Part shown: piece after piece, positions 32,827 to 41,733 of the stretch | Layout of the letters: each line of letters starts with the position of its first letter | How positions within the stretch are numbered: the first letter of the stretch is position 1 | Source: Chloroflexota bacterium | GTDB taxonomy: Bacteria > Chloroflexota > Anaerolineae > UBA2200 | Assembly: GCA_030607875.1 (NCBI GenBank) | Contig: JAUWJD010000022.1 | Location: 1 to 53,502 of the forward strand | DNA length: 53,502 bases | Reading direction: 5' to 3' | Program-made: the position numbers and the translations under genes | Notes under the pieces: generated by a model | The model's database searches: none | What the model was told of the DNA's origin: nothing | What the model saw: only the letters and a program-made list of their open reading frames with translations

Positions 32827-35800
32827 ATGGATGATCGATTCTTCAAGCAACCTATCCTCAATTCTCCCTACGAATACCCTTCGCGACATTGGGAACTCGA
32901 TGACACGGGTCAACCCACGCAGCGGATTATGGAGCGCCGTCGCAGCGCAGAGTTCATCACGCCGATCCCGAAGCCAAGGAAACGCAGAGGATCTGCTCAG
33001 CAGATCCAAATGGTCTTGGACGAAGGCAAAGGGCTGTCGACCAGGGACCAGCAATATGATCTCACTTCAACCATTAATACGATCCGTACCTTTGTAGATC
33101 AGTGGCGGATGGCAGCGAACCCAAATGACTGGAAGGTCACGCCCGAAACGGCGCGCCTGCTTCAGCATTGGCGCCATCATCGCTTCAGCAGCTATCGACC
33201 ATTCTTTTGCCAGGTAGAGGCGGTTGAGACCGTGATCTGGCTTTCAGAGGTGGCTCCAAAATCAGGAAAGCGTGCGAAAGCGGTCCTTGAACGCCTTGCC
33301 AATGCCAGCAACGAGGCTAATCCAGAATTGCCTCGTCTGGCGCTCAAAATGGCCACGGGTTCGGGGAAGACCACCGTGATGGCGATGCTGATTGCCTGGC
33401 AGACGATCAATGCGCTGCGCAGGCCCACCAGCAAGCGATACACACGCGGCTTTCTGGCGGTTGCGCCAGGCATCACGATCCGCGACCGGCTTCGTGTCCT
33501 GCAGCCCAACGATCCGGATGCCTACTATGCCAGCCGTGAGCTGGTGCCCAACGACATGCTCAGAGATTTGGATCGAGCCAAGATCGTGATCACAAATTAC
33601 CACGCCTTCAAACTTCGAGAGCGCATCCCGCTTTCGAAGGGAGGGCGCTCGCTTCTGCGGGGTCGCGGCGAGAAATTGAACACACTGGAGACTGAAGGGC
33701 AGATGCTCCAGCGGGTGATGCCCGATCTGATGGGTATGAAGAACATCATGGTGCTCAACGACGAAGCGCATCACTGCTATCGCGAGAAACCGATCGCTGA
33801 TGACGAAGGCAGGTTGAAGGGGGACGAACGAAAAGAGGCGAAAAAGAACAACGAGGCGGCCCGCCTCTGGATCACAGGCCTGGAAACAGTCAGCCGCAAG
33901 ATCGGGATTTCGCGGGTGATTGATCTATCGGCGACGCCGTTTTTCCTGCGCGGCTCAGGCTATGCCGAGGGAACCCTCTTCCCCTGGACGATGAGCGATT
34001 TCTCGCTGATGGATGCCATCGAGTGCGGGATCGTCAAGCTGCCGCGCGTGCCTGTCGCAGATAATATCCCCGGCGGAGATATGCCCAAGTTCCGCAACCT
34101 GTGGGAACACATTCGCACGCGGATGCCCAGGAAAGGCCGCGGCAAGTCGAAGACACTCGACCCTCTAAGCTTGCCGGTTGAGCTGCAAACCGCGCTGGAG
34201 GCGCTCTACGGCCATTACAAGAAAACTTACGAGCTTTGGCAAGAAGCCGGCATTCGCGTCCCTCCCTGTTTCATCATCGTATGCCAGAACACCTCCATCT
34301 CCAAGCTGGTTTACGACTATGTCTCGGGCTTTCATCGGGAAAATGAAGACGGCTCTACCACGCTCGAGAACGGGCGTTTGCCGCTGTTCCGCAATTTCGA
34401 CGAACATGGCAATCCATTTCCCCGACCGCGCACGCTGTTGATCGACAGCGAGCAGCTCGAATCCGGCGAAGCGCTGGATAAGAACTTTCGCAAGATGGCC
34501 GCCGATGAGATCGAGCGTTTCCGCCGTGAGATCATCCAACGCACCGGCGACCGCCGCCAAGCGGAGAAGATCACCGACCAGGACCTGCTGCGCGAGGTCA
34601 TGAACACGGTAGGAAAAGTAGATCGCCTCGGCGAGTCCATTCACTGCGTTGTATCGGTCTCGATGCTCACCGAGGGCTGGGATGCCAGAACCGTCACGCA
34701 TGTGCTGGGCGTGCGCGCCTTCGGAACCCAACTTCTTTGCGAGCAGGTCGTGGGCCGAGCTTTGCGCCGCCAATCCTATGACCTTAATGAGGAAAGCCTC
34801 TTCGACGTTGAATATGCCGACGTGCTGGGGATCCCCTTTGACTTTACGGCCAAGCCGGTCGTTGCACCGCCCCAGCCTCCCCGTGAGACGGTCCAGGTTC
34901 GAGCCGTCAGCCCCGAACGCGATCACCTCGAAATCCGGTTCCCGCGCGTCGAGGGCTATCGCGTTGAACTACCTGAGGAAAGGCTCACAGCCGAATTCAA
35001 TGACGATTCTGTCCTGGAACTGACCCCGGACCTCGTCGGCCCCTCGATCACAAGGAATGCCGGGATTATCGGTGAAGACGTCGACCTCACCCTGGAACAC
35101 CTGCAAGACATGCGGCGATCCACGCTGTTATTTCATGTCACCAAGCGGCTACTGTACACCAAGTGGCGCGATCCGGACCAAGAACCCAAATTACACCTGT
35201 TCGGACAGCTCAAGCGCATCACCCGGCAGTGGCTCGATACTTGTCTGGTCTGCAAAGGCGGCACCTATCCGGCCCAGTTGACGTACCAGGAGCTTGCCGA
35301 CATGGCCTGCGAGCGCATCACTGCCGGCATCACACGCTCCCTGCTGGGAGAGATGCCCATCAAAGCCGTGCTTGACCCGTACAACCCGACCGGATCGACG
35401 ATCCACGTGAACTTTACGACCTCCAAGAAGAGCCGCTGGCAGACGGACCCGCGCAAATGCCACATCAACTGGGTGGTGCTCGACAGCGATTGGGAAGCGG
35501 AATTTTGCCGCGTGGCCGAATCTCACCCCTCCGTCAGAGCATACGTCAAGAACCACGGCCTGGGTTTGCAGGTGCCCTATCGCTACGGTTCCATATCCCG
35601 CACCTACCTGCCCGATTTCATCGTCCTGGTCGACGATGGTCAAAAAGACCCGCTGCATCTGATCGTCGAGATCAAGGGCTACCGGGGCGAGGACGCCAAG
35701 GAGAAGAAATCCACCATGGAAACCTACTGGGTGCCCGGCGTGAACAACCTCGGTTTGTATGGCCGCTGGGCGTTTGTCGAGCTGAAAGAGGTCTACCAGA

Positions 35801-35880
35801 TCGAAGCCGACTTCAAAGCCAAAGTTAAAGCTGCGTTCGACAATATGAGCAACTCAGTGACCGCGCAGCCAGTGAGGTAA
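32827..35880 (+). CDS. Helicase-endonuclease of the BPTD_3080 restriction family
   Basis: 1017 residues. An N-terminal region of ~150 residues is followed by a superfamily 2 helicase: Walker A ATGSGKT, motif II DEAH (NDEAHHCY), motif III LSATP and motif VI QVVGRALRR. The C-terminal ~150 residues carry a PD-(D/E)XK-like nuclease: YLPDFIVLV then LIVEIKG. This architecture resembles the Res subunit of type III systems and the BPTD_3080 group. It likely translocates on and cleaves DNA not modified by the methyltransferase encoded ten bases downstream. The start ATG 32827 has a GAGGAG site. Confidence 0.88.
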   Translation: MDDRFFKQPILNSPYEYPSRHWELDDTGQPTQRIMERRRSAEFITPIPKPRKRRGSAQQIQMVLDEGKGLSTRDQQYDLTSTINTIRTFVDQWRMAANPNDWKVTPETARLLQHWRHHRFSSYRPFFCQVEAVETVIWLSEVAPKSGKRAKAVLERLANASNEANPELPRLALKMATGSGKTTVMAMLIAWQTINALRRPTSKRYTRGFLAVAPGITIRDRLRVLQPNDPDAYYASRELVPNDMLRDLDRAKIVITNYHAFKLRERIPLSKGGRSLLRGRGEKLNTLETEGQMLQRVMPDLMGMKNIMVLNDEAHHCYREKPIADDEGRLKGDERKEAKKNNEAARLWITGLETVSRKIGISRVIDLSATPFFLRGSGYAEGTLFPWTMSDFSLMDAIECGIVKLPRVPVADNIPGGDMPKFRNLWEHIRTRMPRKGRGKSKTLDPLSLPVELQTALEALYGHYKKTYELWQEAGIRVPPCFIIVCQNTSISKLVYDYVSGFHRENEDGSTTLENGRLPLFRNFDEHGNPFPRPRTLLIDSEQLESGEALDKNFRKMAADEIERFRREIIQRTGDRRQAEKITDQDLLREVMNTVGKVDRLGESIHCVVSVSMLTEGWDARTVTHVLGVRAFGTQLLCEQVVGRALRRQSYDLNEESLFDVEYADVLGIPFDFTAKPVVAPPQPPRETVQVRAVSPERDHLEIRFPRVEGYRVELPEERLTAEFNDDSVLELTPDLVGPSITRNAGIIGEDVDLTLEHLQDMRRSTLLFHVTKRLLYTKWRDPDQEPKLHLFGQLKRITRQWLDTCLVCKGGTYPAQLTYQELADMACERITAGITRSLLGEMPIKAVLDPYNPTGSTIHVNFTTSKKSRWQTDPRKCHINWVVLDSDWEAEFCRVAESHPSVRAYVKNHGLGLQVPYRYGSISRTYLPDFIVLVDDGQKDPLHLIVEIKGYRGEDAKEKKSTMETYWVPGVNNLGLYGRWAFVELKEVYQIEADFKAKVKAAFDNMSNSVTAQPVR

Positions 35881-35889
35881 GGAAAGACA

Positions 35890-37656
35890 ATGGCCAAGAG
35901 AAGCAGGCGCCCGAAGAGCAAGAAAACCGTAGAAACGATCTTGCATGAGGAGGCCTCCCGCAAGTACATCCCCACGGCCGAATACGAATCCGTGATGCGG
36001 GAGGAGGACAAAAGCCCGATCCAGATCGCGTACGAACGCCGCAACCGCGATCTCGACCCCCAGCTCGTCTGGCGCGGGAAAGATGAGCAGGACTGGTCCG
36101 ATCTGGTGGTGCAGGCGCCGCCGCTCTACATCCAGGAGAAGGTGCACCCCAAAGTCTTGCTTGACGATTTAGTCCGGCAAAGCAGGGCGCAGAGGCAGGA
36201 AGGCGTCCCCCAGCAGTTGGACCTGTTCGCCGATTTCAACGGCCTGCCGAGCGAAAGCGCCAGAACAGAGTTCTACCAGCACGATGCCAACTGGACCAAC
36301 CGCATGATCCTGGGCGACAGCCTGCAGGTGATGGCCTCGCTGGCCGAGCGCGAAGGGCTGCGCGGCAAAGTGCAGTGCATTTACATCGATCCGCCATATG
36401 GTATCAAGTTCAACTCCAACTTCCAGTGGTCGACCACCAGTCGCACTGTCACGGATGGTAAAGTCGATCACATCACGCGCGAGCCAGAACAGGTGAAAGC
36501 GTTTCGCGATACATGGCGAGATGGGATTCACTCGTATCTAACTTATCTGCGTGATCGCTTAACAGTTACGCGTGACTTACTGTCAGACTCTGGATCCATA
36601 TTTGTGCAAATAGGTGACGAAAACCTTCATAGACTACGGATGCTAATGGACGAGGTTTTTGGGGATGACAATTTTGTTGCCACCATTTCCTTCAGAACAC
36701 ATAGTGCGCTAGGTGTGAAGCTGTTAGCTACTCCATACGATTTCCTGCTTTGGTATTCTAAAAAGGCAGACTTGGTGAAATATCGAGGCCTCTTTGTCGA
36801 AAAGAAGGTTGGCTTAGGAACTCAGTACAGATACGTGCAAAATTCGGATGGAAGCCGCCGACCCATGACCAAGGATGAGCAACGAGATATTTCAAAAATA
36901 CCATCACCATCACGCGTTTTTCGTTTGGTTAATCTGCCTTCCTCAGGCTATACGCCTAGTTGTACTTTTGATTTCCTATTTCAGGGTAAGGTTTATCCTC
37001 CATCACGTGGGCGCAGTTGGAAAACAACTTCGACCGGAATGCAACGCCTTGTGCGCGCAAACAGAGTGTACTCTAGTGGCACTTACCTAAACTATGTCCA
37101 TTTTCATGATGACTTTACGGTTATGCAACTCACAGGTGCGTGGCATGACACATACACGGAACTTGATAAACAGTATGTGGTTCAAACTTCTACCGATGTA
37201 GTCCGACGGTGCATCCTTATGACTACCGACCCCGGTGACCTTGTCCTCGATCCCACCTGCGGCTCCGGCACGACCGCCTATGTCGCTGAGCAGTGGGGCC
37301 GTCGCTGGATCACGATTGACACCTCTCGCGTCGCTCTCGCTCTGGCTCGCGCCCGCATCATGGGCGCTCGCTATCCGTACTACCTGCTGACCGACAGCCG
37401 CGAGGGGCAACAGAAGGAAGCCGAAATCACTCGCACGGCTCCCTCCGAAGCCCAAACTTATGACCGCATCCGCCAGGGCTTTGTTTACCAGCGCGTACCG
37501 CACATCATGCTTAAAACCATCGCCAACAACGCCGAGATCGACGTGATTTGGGACGAGTTTCAGGAAACGCTCGAACCGCTGCGCGAGCGGCTCAACCAGG
37601 CGCTGGGCGAAGCGTGGGAGGAATGGGAGATCCCCCGCGAAGCAGAAGAGGAGTAG
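35890..37656 (+). CDS. Site-specific DNA methyltransferase, catalytic part (cut by TAG)
   Basis: 588 residues to TAG 37654-37656. A beta-class amino-methyltransferase: the catalytic DPPY (YIDPPYGIKFNS) comes before the AdoMet-binding VLDPTCGSGTTAYVAEQ. It would methylate adenine N6 or cytosine N4 and protect host DNA from the nuclease encoded ten bases upstream. An AAGGAAAG site precedes the ATG. The reading frame stops inside what should be one longer protein: the same frame continues for another 344 codons with no shift. The middle part (~36540-37215), between the catalytic motifs and holding the target-recognition region, is visibly richer in A+T than both flanks. Confidence 0.88.
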   Translation: MAKRSRRPKSKKTVETILHEEASRKYIPTAEYESVMREEDKSPIQIAYERRNRDLDPQLVWRGKDEQDWSDLVVQAPPLYIQEKVHPKVLLDDLVRQSRAQRQEGVPQQLDLFADFNGLPSESARTEFYQHDANWTNRMILGDSLQVMASLAEREGLRGKVQCIYIDPPYGIKFNSNFQWSTTSRTVTDGKVDHITREPEQVKAFRDTWRDGIHSYLTYLRDRLTVTRDLLSDSGSIFVQIGDENLHRLRMLMDEVFGDDNFVATISFRTHSALGVKLLATPYDFLLWYSKKADLVKYRGLFVEKKVGLGTQYRYVQNSDGSRRPMTKDEQRDISKIPSPSRVFRLVNLPSSGYTPSCTFDFLFQGKVYPPSRGRSWKTTSTGMQRLVRANRVYSSGTYLNYVHFHDDFTVMQLTGAWHDTYTELDKQYVVQTSTDVVRRCILMTTDPGDLVLDPTCGSGTTAYVAEQWGRRWITIDTSRVALALARARIMGARYPYYLLTDSREGQQKEAEITRTAPSEAQTYDRIRQGFVYQRVPHIMLKTIANNAEIDVIWDEFQETLEPLRERLNQALGEAWEEWEIPREAEEE

Positions 37657-38691
37657 CCCTGGGAGGCGAAAGACCTGCATACCCAGTGGTGGGAGGCGCG
37701 CATCGCCCGTCAGCGAGAGATCGACGCCTCCATCGCCGCCAAAGCCGATTACGAATACCTGTACGACAAGCCCTACGAAGACAGGAAAAAGGTTCGCGTG
37801 GCGGGACCCTTCACCGTAGAAAGCCTCTCGCCGCATCGGGTGCTGGCGGTGGACGAAAACGACGAGCTGATTGACCCGCTGCACGCGCCGGATGGACCGG
37901 GCGACGGAGAAACCGATTTTGTGCAGATGATCCTGGAGAATCTCAAGACCGCCGGAGTGCAGCAGGCTCACAAAGAGGACAAGATCAGTTTTCTATCGAT
38001 CACACCCTGGCCGGGCCATTACGTCTGCGCCGAGGGGCGCTACACCGGAGGCGCTGAGGAGTCAGGCGTCGAGAAACGCGCCGCAATCTTCATCGGTCCA
38101 GAATTCGGCACGGTGTCGCGTCCGGATCTGGTGGCTGCCGCGCGTGAGGCTGGGGATGCCGGCTTTGACGCGCTCATCACTTGCGCCTTTAACTATGATG
38201 CCCAATCCACGGAGTTCGACAAGCTGGGCCGCATCCCGGTGCTCAAGGCGCGCATGAACGCTGACCTGCACATGGCCGATGACCTGAAGAACACCGGCAA
38301 AGGCAACCTGTTCGTCATCTTTGGCGAGCCGGATATCGACCTGCTCGAAGCAGAAGACGGCAAGATCAGGGTCAAAATCAACGGTGTGGACGTCTTTCAT
38401 CCCAACACCGGCGAGGTGCGCAGCGATGGGGCCGAGGGCATTGCCTGCTGGTTCATCGACACCGACTACAACGAGGAAAGCTTCTTCGTGCGCCATGCCT
38501 ATTTCCTCGGCGCCAACGATCCCTACAAATCGCTGAAGACCACCCTCAAAGCGGAGATCAACCAGGAAGCCTGGGAGACGCTCCACAGCGACACCTCGCG
38601 CCCATTTGAAAAGCCGGAATCCGGCCGTATCGCAGTGAAGGTGATCAATCACCTTGGGGATGAGGTGATGAAAGTGTTCCGGGTGGATTGA
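37657..38691 (+). pseudogene. C-terminal part of the DNA methyltransferase after an in-frame TAG
   Basis: Directly in frame with the preceding part: REAEEE-stop-PWEAKDLHTQWWEA, then ASIAAKADYEYLYDKPYED and VAGPFTVESLSPHR. From family knowledge this continues large site-specific methyltransferases of about 930 residues, which the joined frame (35890-38691) would give. The ~340 residues hold no catalytic motif and probably bind DNA or the nuclease partner. No ribosome site lies near the break; a GTG at 37798 is internal. The cause is a single nonsense change or a base error in the assembly. The stop TGA overlaps the ATG of the helicase gene. Confidence 0.75.
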
Positions 38692-40763
38692 TGGAATTCC
38701 GCATCGCCGATACGTTTATCGACAGCCTCGCCAGGTTGACCGGCCAGGAGCAGAAAGCCGTCAAGACGACCGCCTTTGACCTGCAAATGAACCCGGCCCA
38801 TCCCGGCATGCAGTTGCACAAGCTTGACCGTGCTCGCGATGCCAACTTCCGATCCGTTCGTGTGAGTCGCGATCTGCGGCTGATCGTACACCAGACCAAG
38901 GCAAGCGTGCTGCTGTGCTATGTCGGTCACCACGATAATGCTTACCGCTGGGCAGAGCGACGCAAGCTGGAAACGCACCCCAAGACCGGCGCAGCCCAGC
39001 TAGTGGAGATCCGCGAAACGGTCAAGGAAATCCGCATCCCTACATACGTCGTGGAGGCACGGCCCACACCGCCCAAGCCGCCTCTGTTCGCGGATGTGCC
39101 AGAAGATGATCTACTGAGTTTTGGTGTGCCTGTAGAGTGGCTGGATGATGTGCGCCAGGCGGATGAGGACACTGTACTGGATCTGGCAGACCATCTGCCC
39201 GCTGAAGCGGCCGAGGCGTTGCTGGAGCTTGCTACTGGCGGGACGCCACAGGTCGCACTGCCTATCGCCCCCGATGCTGATCCGTTTGAACATCCCGATG
39301 CGCAGCGCCGTTTCCGGGTGATGCAAGATCTGGAGGAACTCAAACTTGCCCTGGATTACCCATGGGAGAAATGGACCATCTTTCTCCATCCGGACCAGCA
39401 GCAGATTGTAGAAGGGGACTACAGCGGACCAACTCGGGTTTCCGGATCGGCCGGCACCGGCAAGACAATCGTTGCCCTACACCGGGCGGTCTACCTTGCC
39501 CGGACCCATCCGGATGCGAGGGTGCTGCTCACCACCTTCTCGGATGCGCTGGCGAATGCGCTGAGAACAAAGTTGAGACGATTGATCAGCAACGAACCGC
39601 GGCTTGGTGAACGCGTGGAGGTGCATGCCTTGAACGCGATTGGGCGACGGCTCTATGGGTTGACCTTCGGCCACCCACAGATCGCAACCCGTGAGGAAAT
39701 CTCGACGCTTCTCGCAGATGCGGCGGAAGAAGTGGATGAGCACAGGTTTAGCCAGCTCTTTTTGATCACAGAATGGGAGCAGGTCGTTGATGCGTGGCAA
39801 TTGCAGAGCTGGGAGGCCTATCGAGATGTCCTGCGTCTGGGTCGCAAAACACGCCTGCCGGAGAGTCGGCGCCTTGTTCTCTGGTCTATCTTCGAACGTG
39901 TGCGGTCCCGCATGAGGTCCCGCGCTCTGATCACGTATTCAGAGATGTTCAGTCAACTGGCGTCGCAGTTCCAAGAGGGCAGGCGCTCGCCGTTCGATTT
40001 TGTCGTCGTGGACGAGGCGCAGGATATAGGCGTCTCTCAATTGCGGTTTCTCGCTGCCCTCACCACTGACCGTCCGAATGCCATGTTCTTCGCTGGCGAT
40101 CTCGGTCAGCGTATTTTCCAGCAGCCCTTCTCATGGAAAGCGCTCGGTGTTGACATTCGTGGTCGTTCCCGTACGCTGCGGATCAATTATCGCACCTCTC
40201 ACCAGATCAGAACCCAGGCCGATCGGCTGCTGGGGCATGAATTGTCGGATGTTGATGGCATCACAGAGAAGAGAGGTGGGACGATTTCTGTCTTCAATGG
40301 GCCGAAGCCAGGCATACTTGTATTCGACACGCAAGAAGAGGAAAGCGAAGCAGTCAGCCAATGGCTTTCGGATCGAATGAGTGAGGGGATGGAGCCGCAC
40401 GAAATCGGTGTCTTTGTGCGGTCTGTGGCTGAGCTTGCGAGAGCCCGTGCGGCGATCGAGGTTGCCGGGCTTCCCTGTAAGACGCTTGATGAGGATGTAG
40501 AAACGACCACTGGGAACATTTCCCTATGCACCATGCACCTTGCCAAAGGCTTGGAGTTCCGTGCCGTGGTCGTGATGGCCTGTGATGATGAGGTCATTCC
40601 GCTGCAGGCACGAATCGAAACGGTGGCTGATGATTCGGATCTGGAGGAAGTCTACAATACGGAACGGCACTTGCTCTATGTCGCTTGCACACGTGCCCGC
40701 GATCATCTGCTCGTGACGGGCGTCGATCCGGCATCCGAGTTTCTTGATGATTTGATGATGTGA
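38691..40763 (+). CDS. UvrD-like helicase with N-terminal ParE/RelE-like domain
   Basis: 690 residues. The start ATG overlaps the methyltransferase stop (TGATG). The first ~90 residues look like a RelE/ParE toxin fold: FIDSLARLTGQEQKAVKTTA, then NFRSVRVSRDLRLIVHQ. A linker follows, then a superfamily 1 helicase: Walker A GSAGTGKT, Walker B DEAQD, LRINYRTS, motif V/VI HLAKGLEF and YVACTRARDHL. Fusion of these two folds is known in some defence-associated helicases. Tight coupling to the nuclease and methyltransferase suggests a three-component system in which it processes DNA or acts as an abortive effector (inference). Confidence 0.85.
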   Translation: MEFRIADTFIDSLARLTGQEQKAVKTTAFDLQMNPAHPGMQLHKLDRARDANFRSVRVSRDLRLIVHQTKASVLLCYVGHHDNAYRWAERRKLETHPKTGAAQLVEIRETVKEIRIPTYVVEARPTPPKPPLFADVPEDDLLSFGVPVEWLDDVRQADEDTVLDLADHLPAEAAEALLELATGGTPQVALPIAPDADPFEHPDAQRRFRVMQDLEELKLALDYPWEKWTIFLHPDQQQIVEGDYSGPTRVSGSAGTGKTIVALHRAVYLARTHPDARVLLTTFSDALANALRTKLRRLISNEPRLGERVEVHALNAIGRRLYGLTFGHPQIATREEISTLLADAAEEVDEHRFSQLFLITEWEQVVDAWQLQSWEAYRDVLRLGRKTRLPESRRLVLWSIFERVRSRMRSRALITYSEMFSQLASQFQEGRRSPFDFVVVDEAQDIGVSQLRFLAALTTDRPNAMFFAGDLGQRIFQQPFSWKALGVDIRGRSRTLRINYRTSHQIRTQADRLLGHELSDVDGITEKRGGTISVFNGPKPGILVFDTQEEESEAVSQWLSDRMSEGMEPHEIGVFVRSVAELARARAAIEVAGLPCKTLDEDVETTTGNISLCTMHLAKGLEFRAVVVMACDDEVIPLQARIETVADDSDLEEVYNTERHLLYVACTRARDHLLVTGVDPASEFLDDLMM

Positions 40764-41027
40764 GGCTGTGGAACGCTATCTTTGCAGCCGGTCAGCTTTG
40801 GTGCTGGTGGGCTAAAGGATGACGTGGTTCCTACTCGGCAGGGAGAAGCGCAAAATAGTACGTTCTTACTTGCATCACGAAGCCGACACACTGATCGAGC
40901 ATTGTATTGCTGTCAGAGTTGGTTTTGCAGCGGTTTGGCTCACGGGTGGTGGCACTGAGAAACCCGCGTGCGGCTTATGCGCGAATCGTTGGGCGCACGC
41001 AGGCGGCCACGGCTCAGGAGTAGACTG

Positions 41028-41516
41028 ATGAAACGAGTAATATTCGTGACCGGCGAGTCGAAGAGTGGCCAGACCTACTTGGCCAAAGGGTTGGCCAGCA
41101 ATCACGACTTTGATTCTTTGTCCGTCGATGAAGCCTATGTCAGTTTTGTGAAAGCGAAATGTCACCTGCTCTACTTCGAGGCGCTATGTAAGTACATAGC
41201 TCCCCACTACGAGCATATCCTTTCGGACCGCCAATACTCCAAGGAGCACTTCAATGGGCGCGATTTTGACAAGGAGTGGCACGAATACCTGTTCCTGCAG
41301 ATAGAGGAGTCGGCAACGCAGAAAGATCGGGTTGTTGTCGAGGGATACCTGCTCAAGTACTGCACCGACTGCGCCGATCACCTACGCGAGAAGCTGCAGG
41401 GTAAAGTGCAGGTATTCCAGATCCAAGTAGCAGACTGGGTATACACATATAGAGATCAGACGCTCACAATGGCGCAGGTTGCCACTCTCGGCAGCAATGC
41501 ACCACCAGAAGCATGA
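41028..41516 (+). CDS. Small P-loop kinase-like protein with altered Walker A
   Basis: 162 residues from ATG 41028, with CAGGAG ten bases upstream. It begins MKRVIFVTGESKSGQTYLAK: the Walker A pattern GxxxxGKT has Gln in place of the invariant Lys. The rest (FEALCKYIAPHYEHILSDRQ, VVVEGYLLKY) fits a nucleoside/nucleotide-kinase-like fold with an acid in the second strand. No family name can be given. Loss of the Lys suggests it binds but does not hydrolyse nucleotide, or that the gene is decaying. It is the last gene on the island side, 264 bases after the helicase. Confidence 0.6.
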   Translation: MKRVIFVTGESKSGQTYLAKGLASNHDFDSLSVDEAYVSFVKAKCHLLYFEALCKYIAPHYEHILSDRQYSKEHFNGRDFDKEWHEYLFLQIEESATQKDRVVVEGYLLKYCTDCADHLREKLQGKVQVFQIQVADWVYTYRDQTLTMAQVATLGSNAPPEA

Positions 41517-41691
41517 AGGTTCCCGCAATTGTGCGGCGGTGCCTTGCAGTCAATTGCATTCTCGTAGCAACACAACCAGTAATGCGCCAAACAACCGCAT
41601 GGTGTGTCCTGAAGCTGTCAACGGCTAACTGGTAAGTCCGACCGTGGTGACTGCCAGGAGGCCACGTAGCAGGGTCCCGGTGCTTCCGGGT

Positions 41692-41720
41692 GCCCGTTTT
41701 CTCCAAGAAAATGGGCTTCT
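41692..41720 (+). terminator. Putative rho-independent terminator
   Basis: GCCCGTTTTCT and AGAAAATGGGC pair over 11 bases around a CCA loop, followed by TTCTT. It lies between the P-loop gene and the glycosidase gene. Confidence 0.6.
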
Positions 41721-41733
41721 TGACTTCTGACGA

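Noticed and set aside
40819..41028. 69-codon frame before the P-loop gene
   Set aside because: No ribosome site, no hydrophobic or domain pattern, and it ends at the next start; probably chance.
41517..41691. Phage attachment or island-end direct repeat
   Set aside because: I could not find a repeat shared between the left (31.9-32.8 kb) and right (40.8-41.7 kb) edges of the island by eye.
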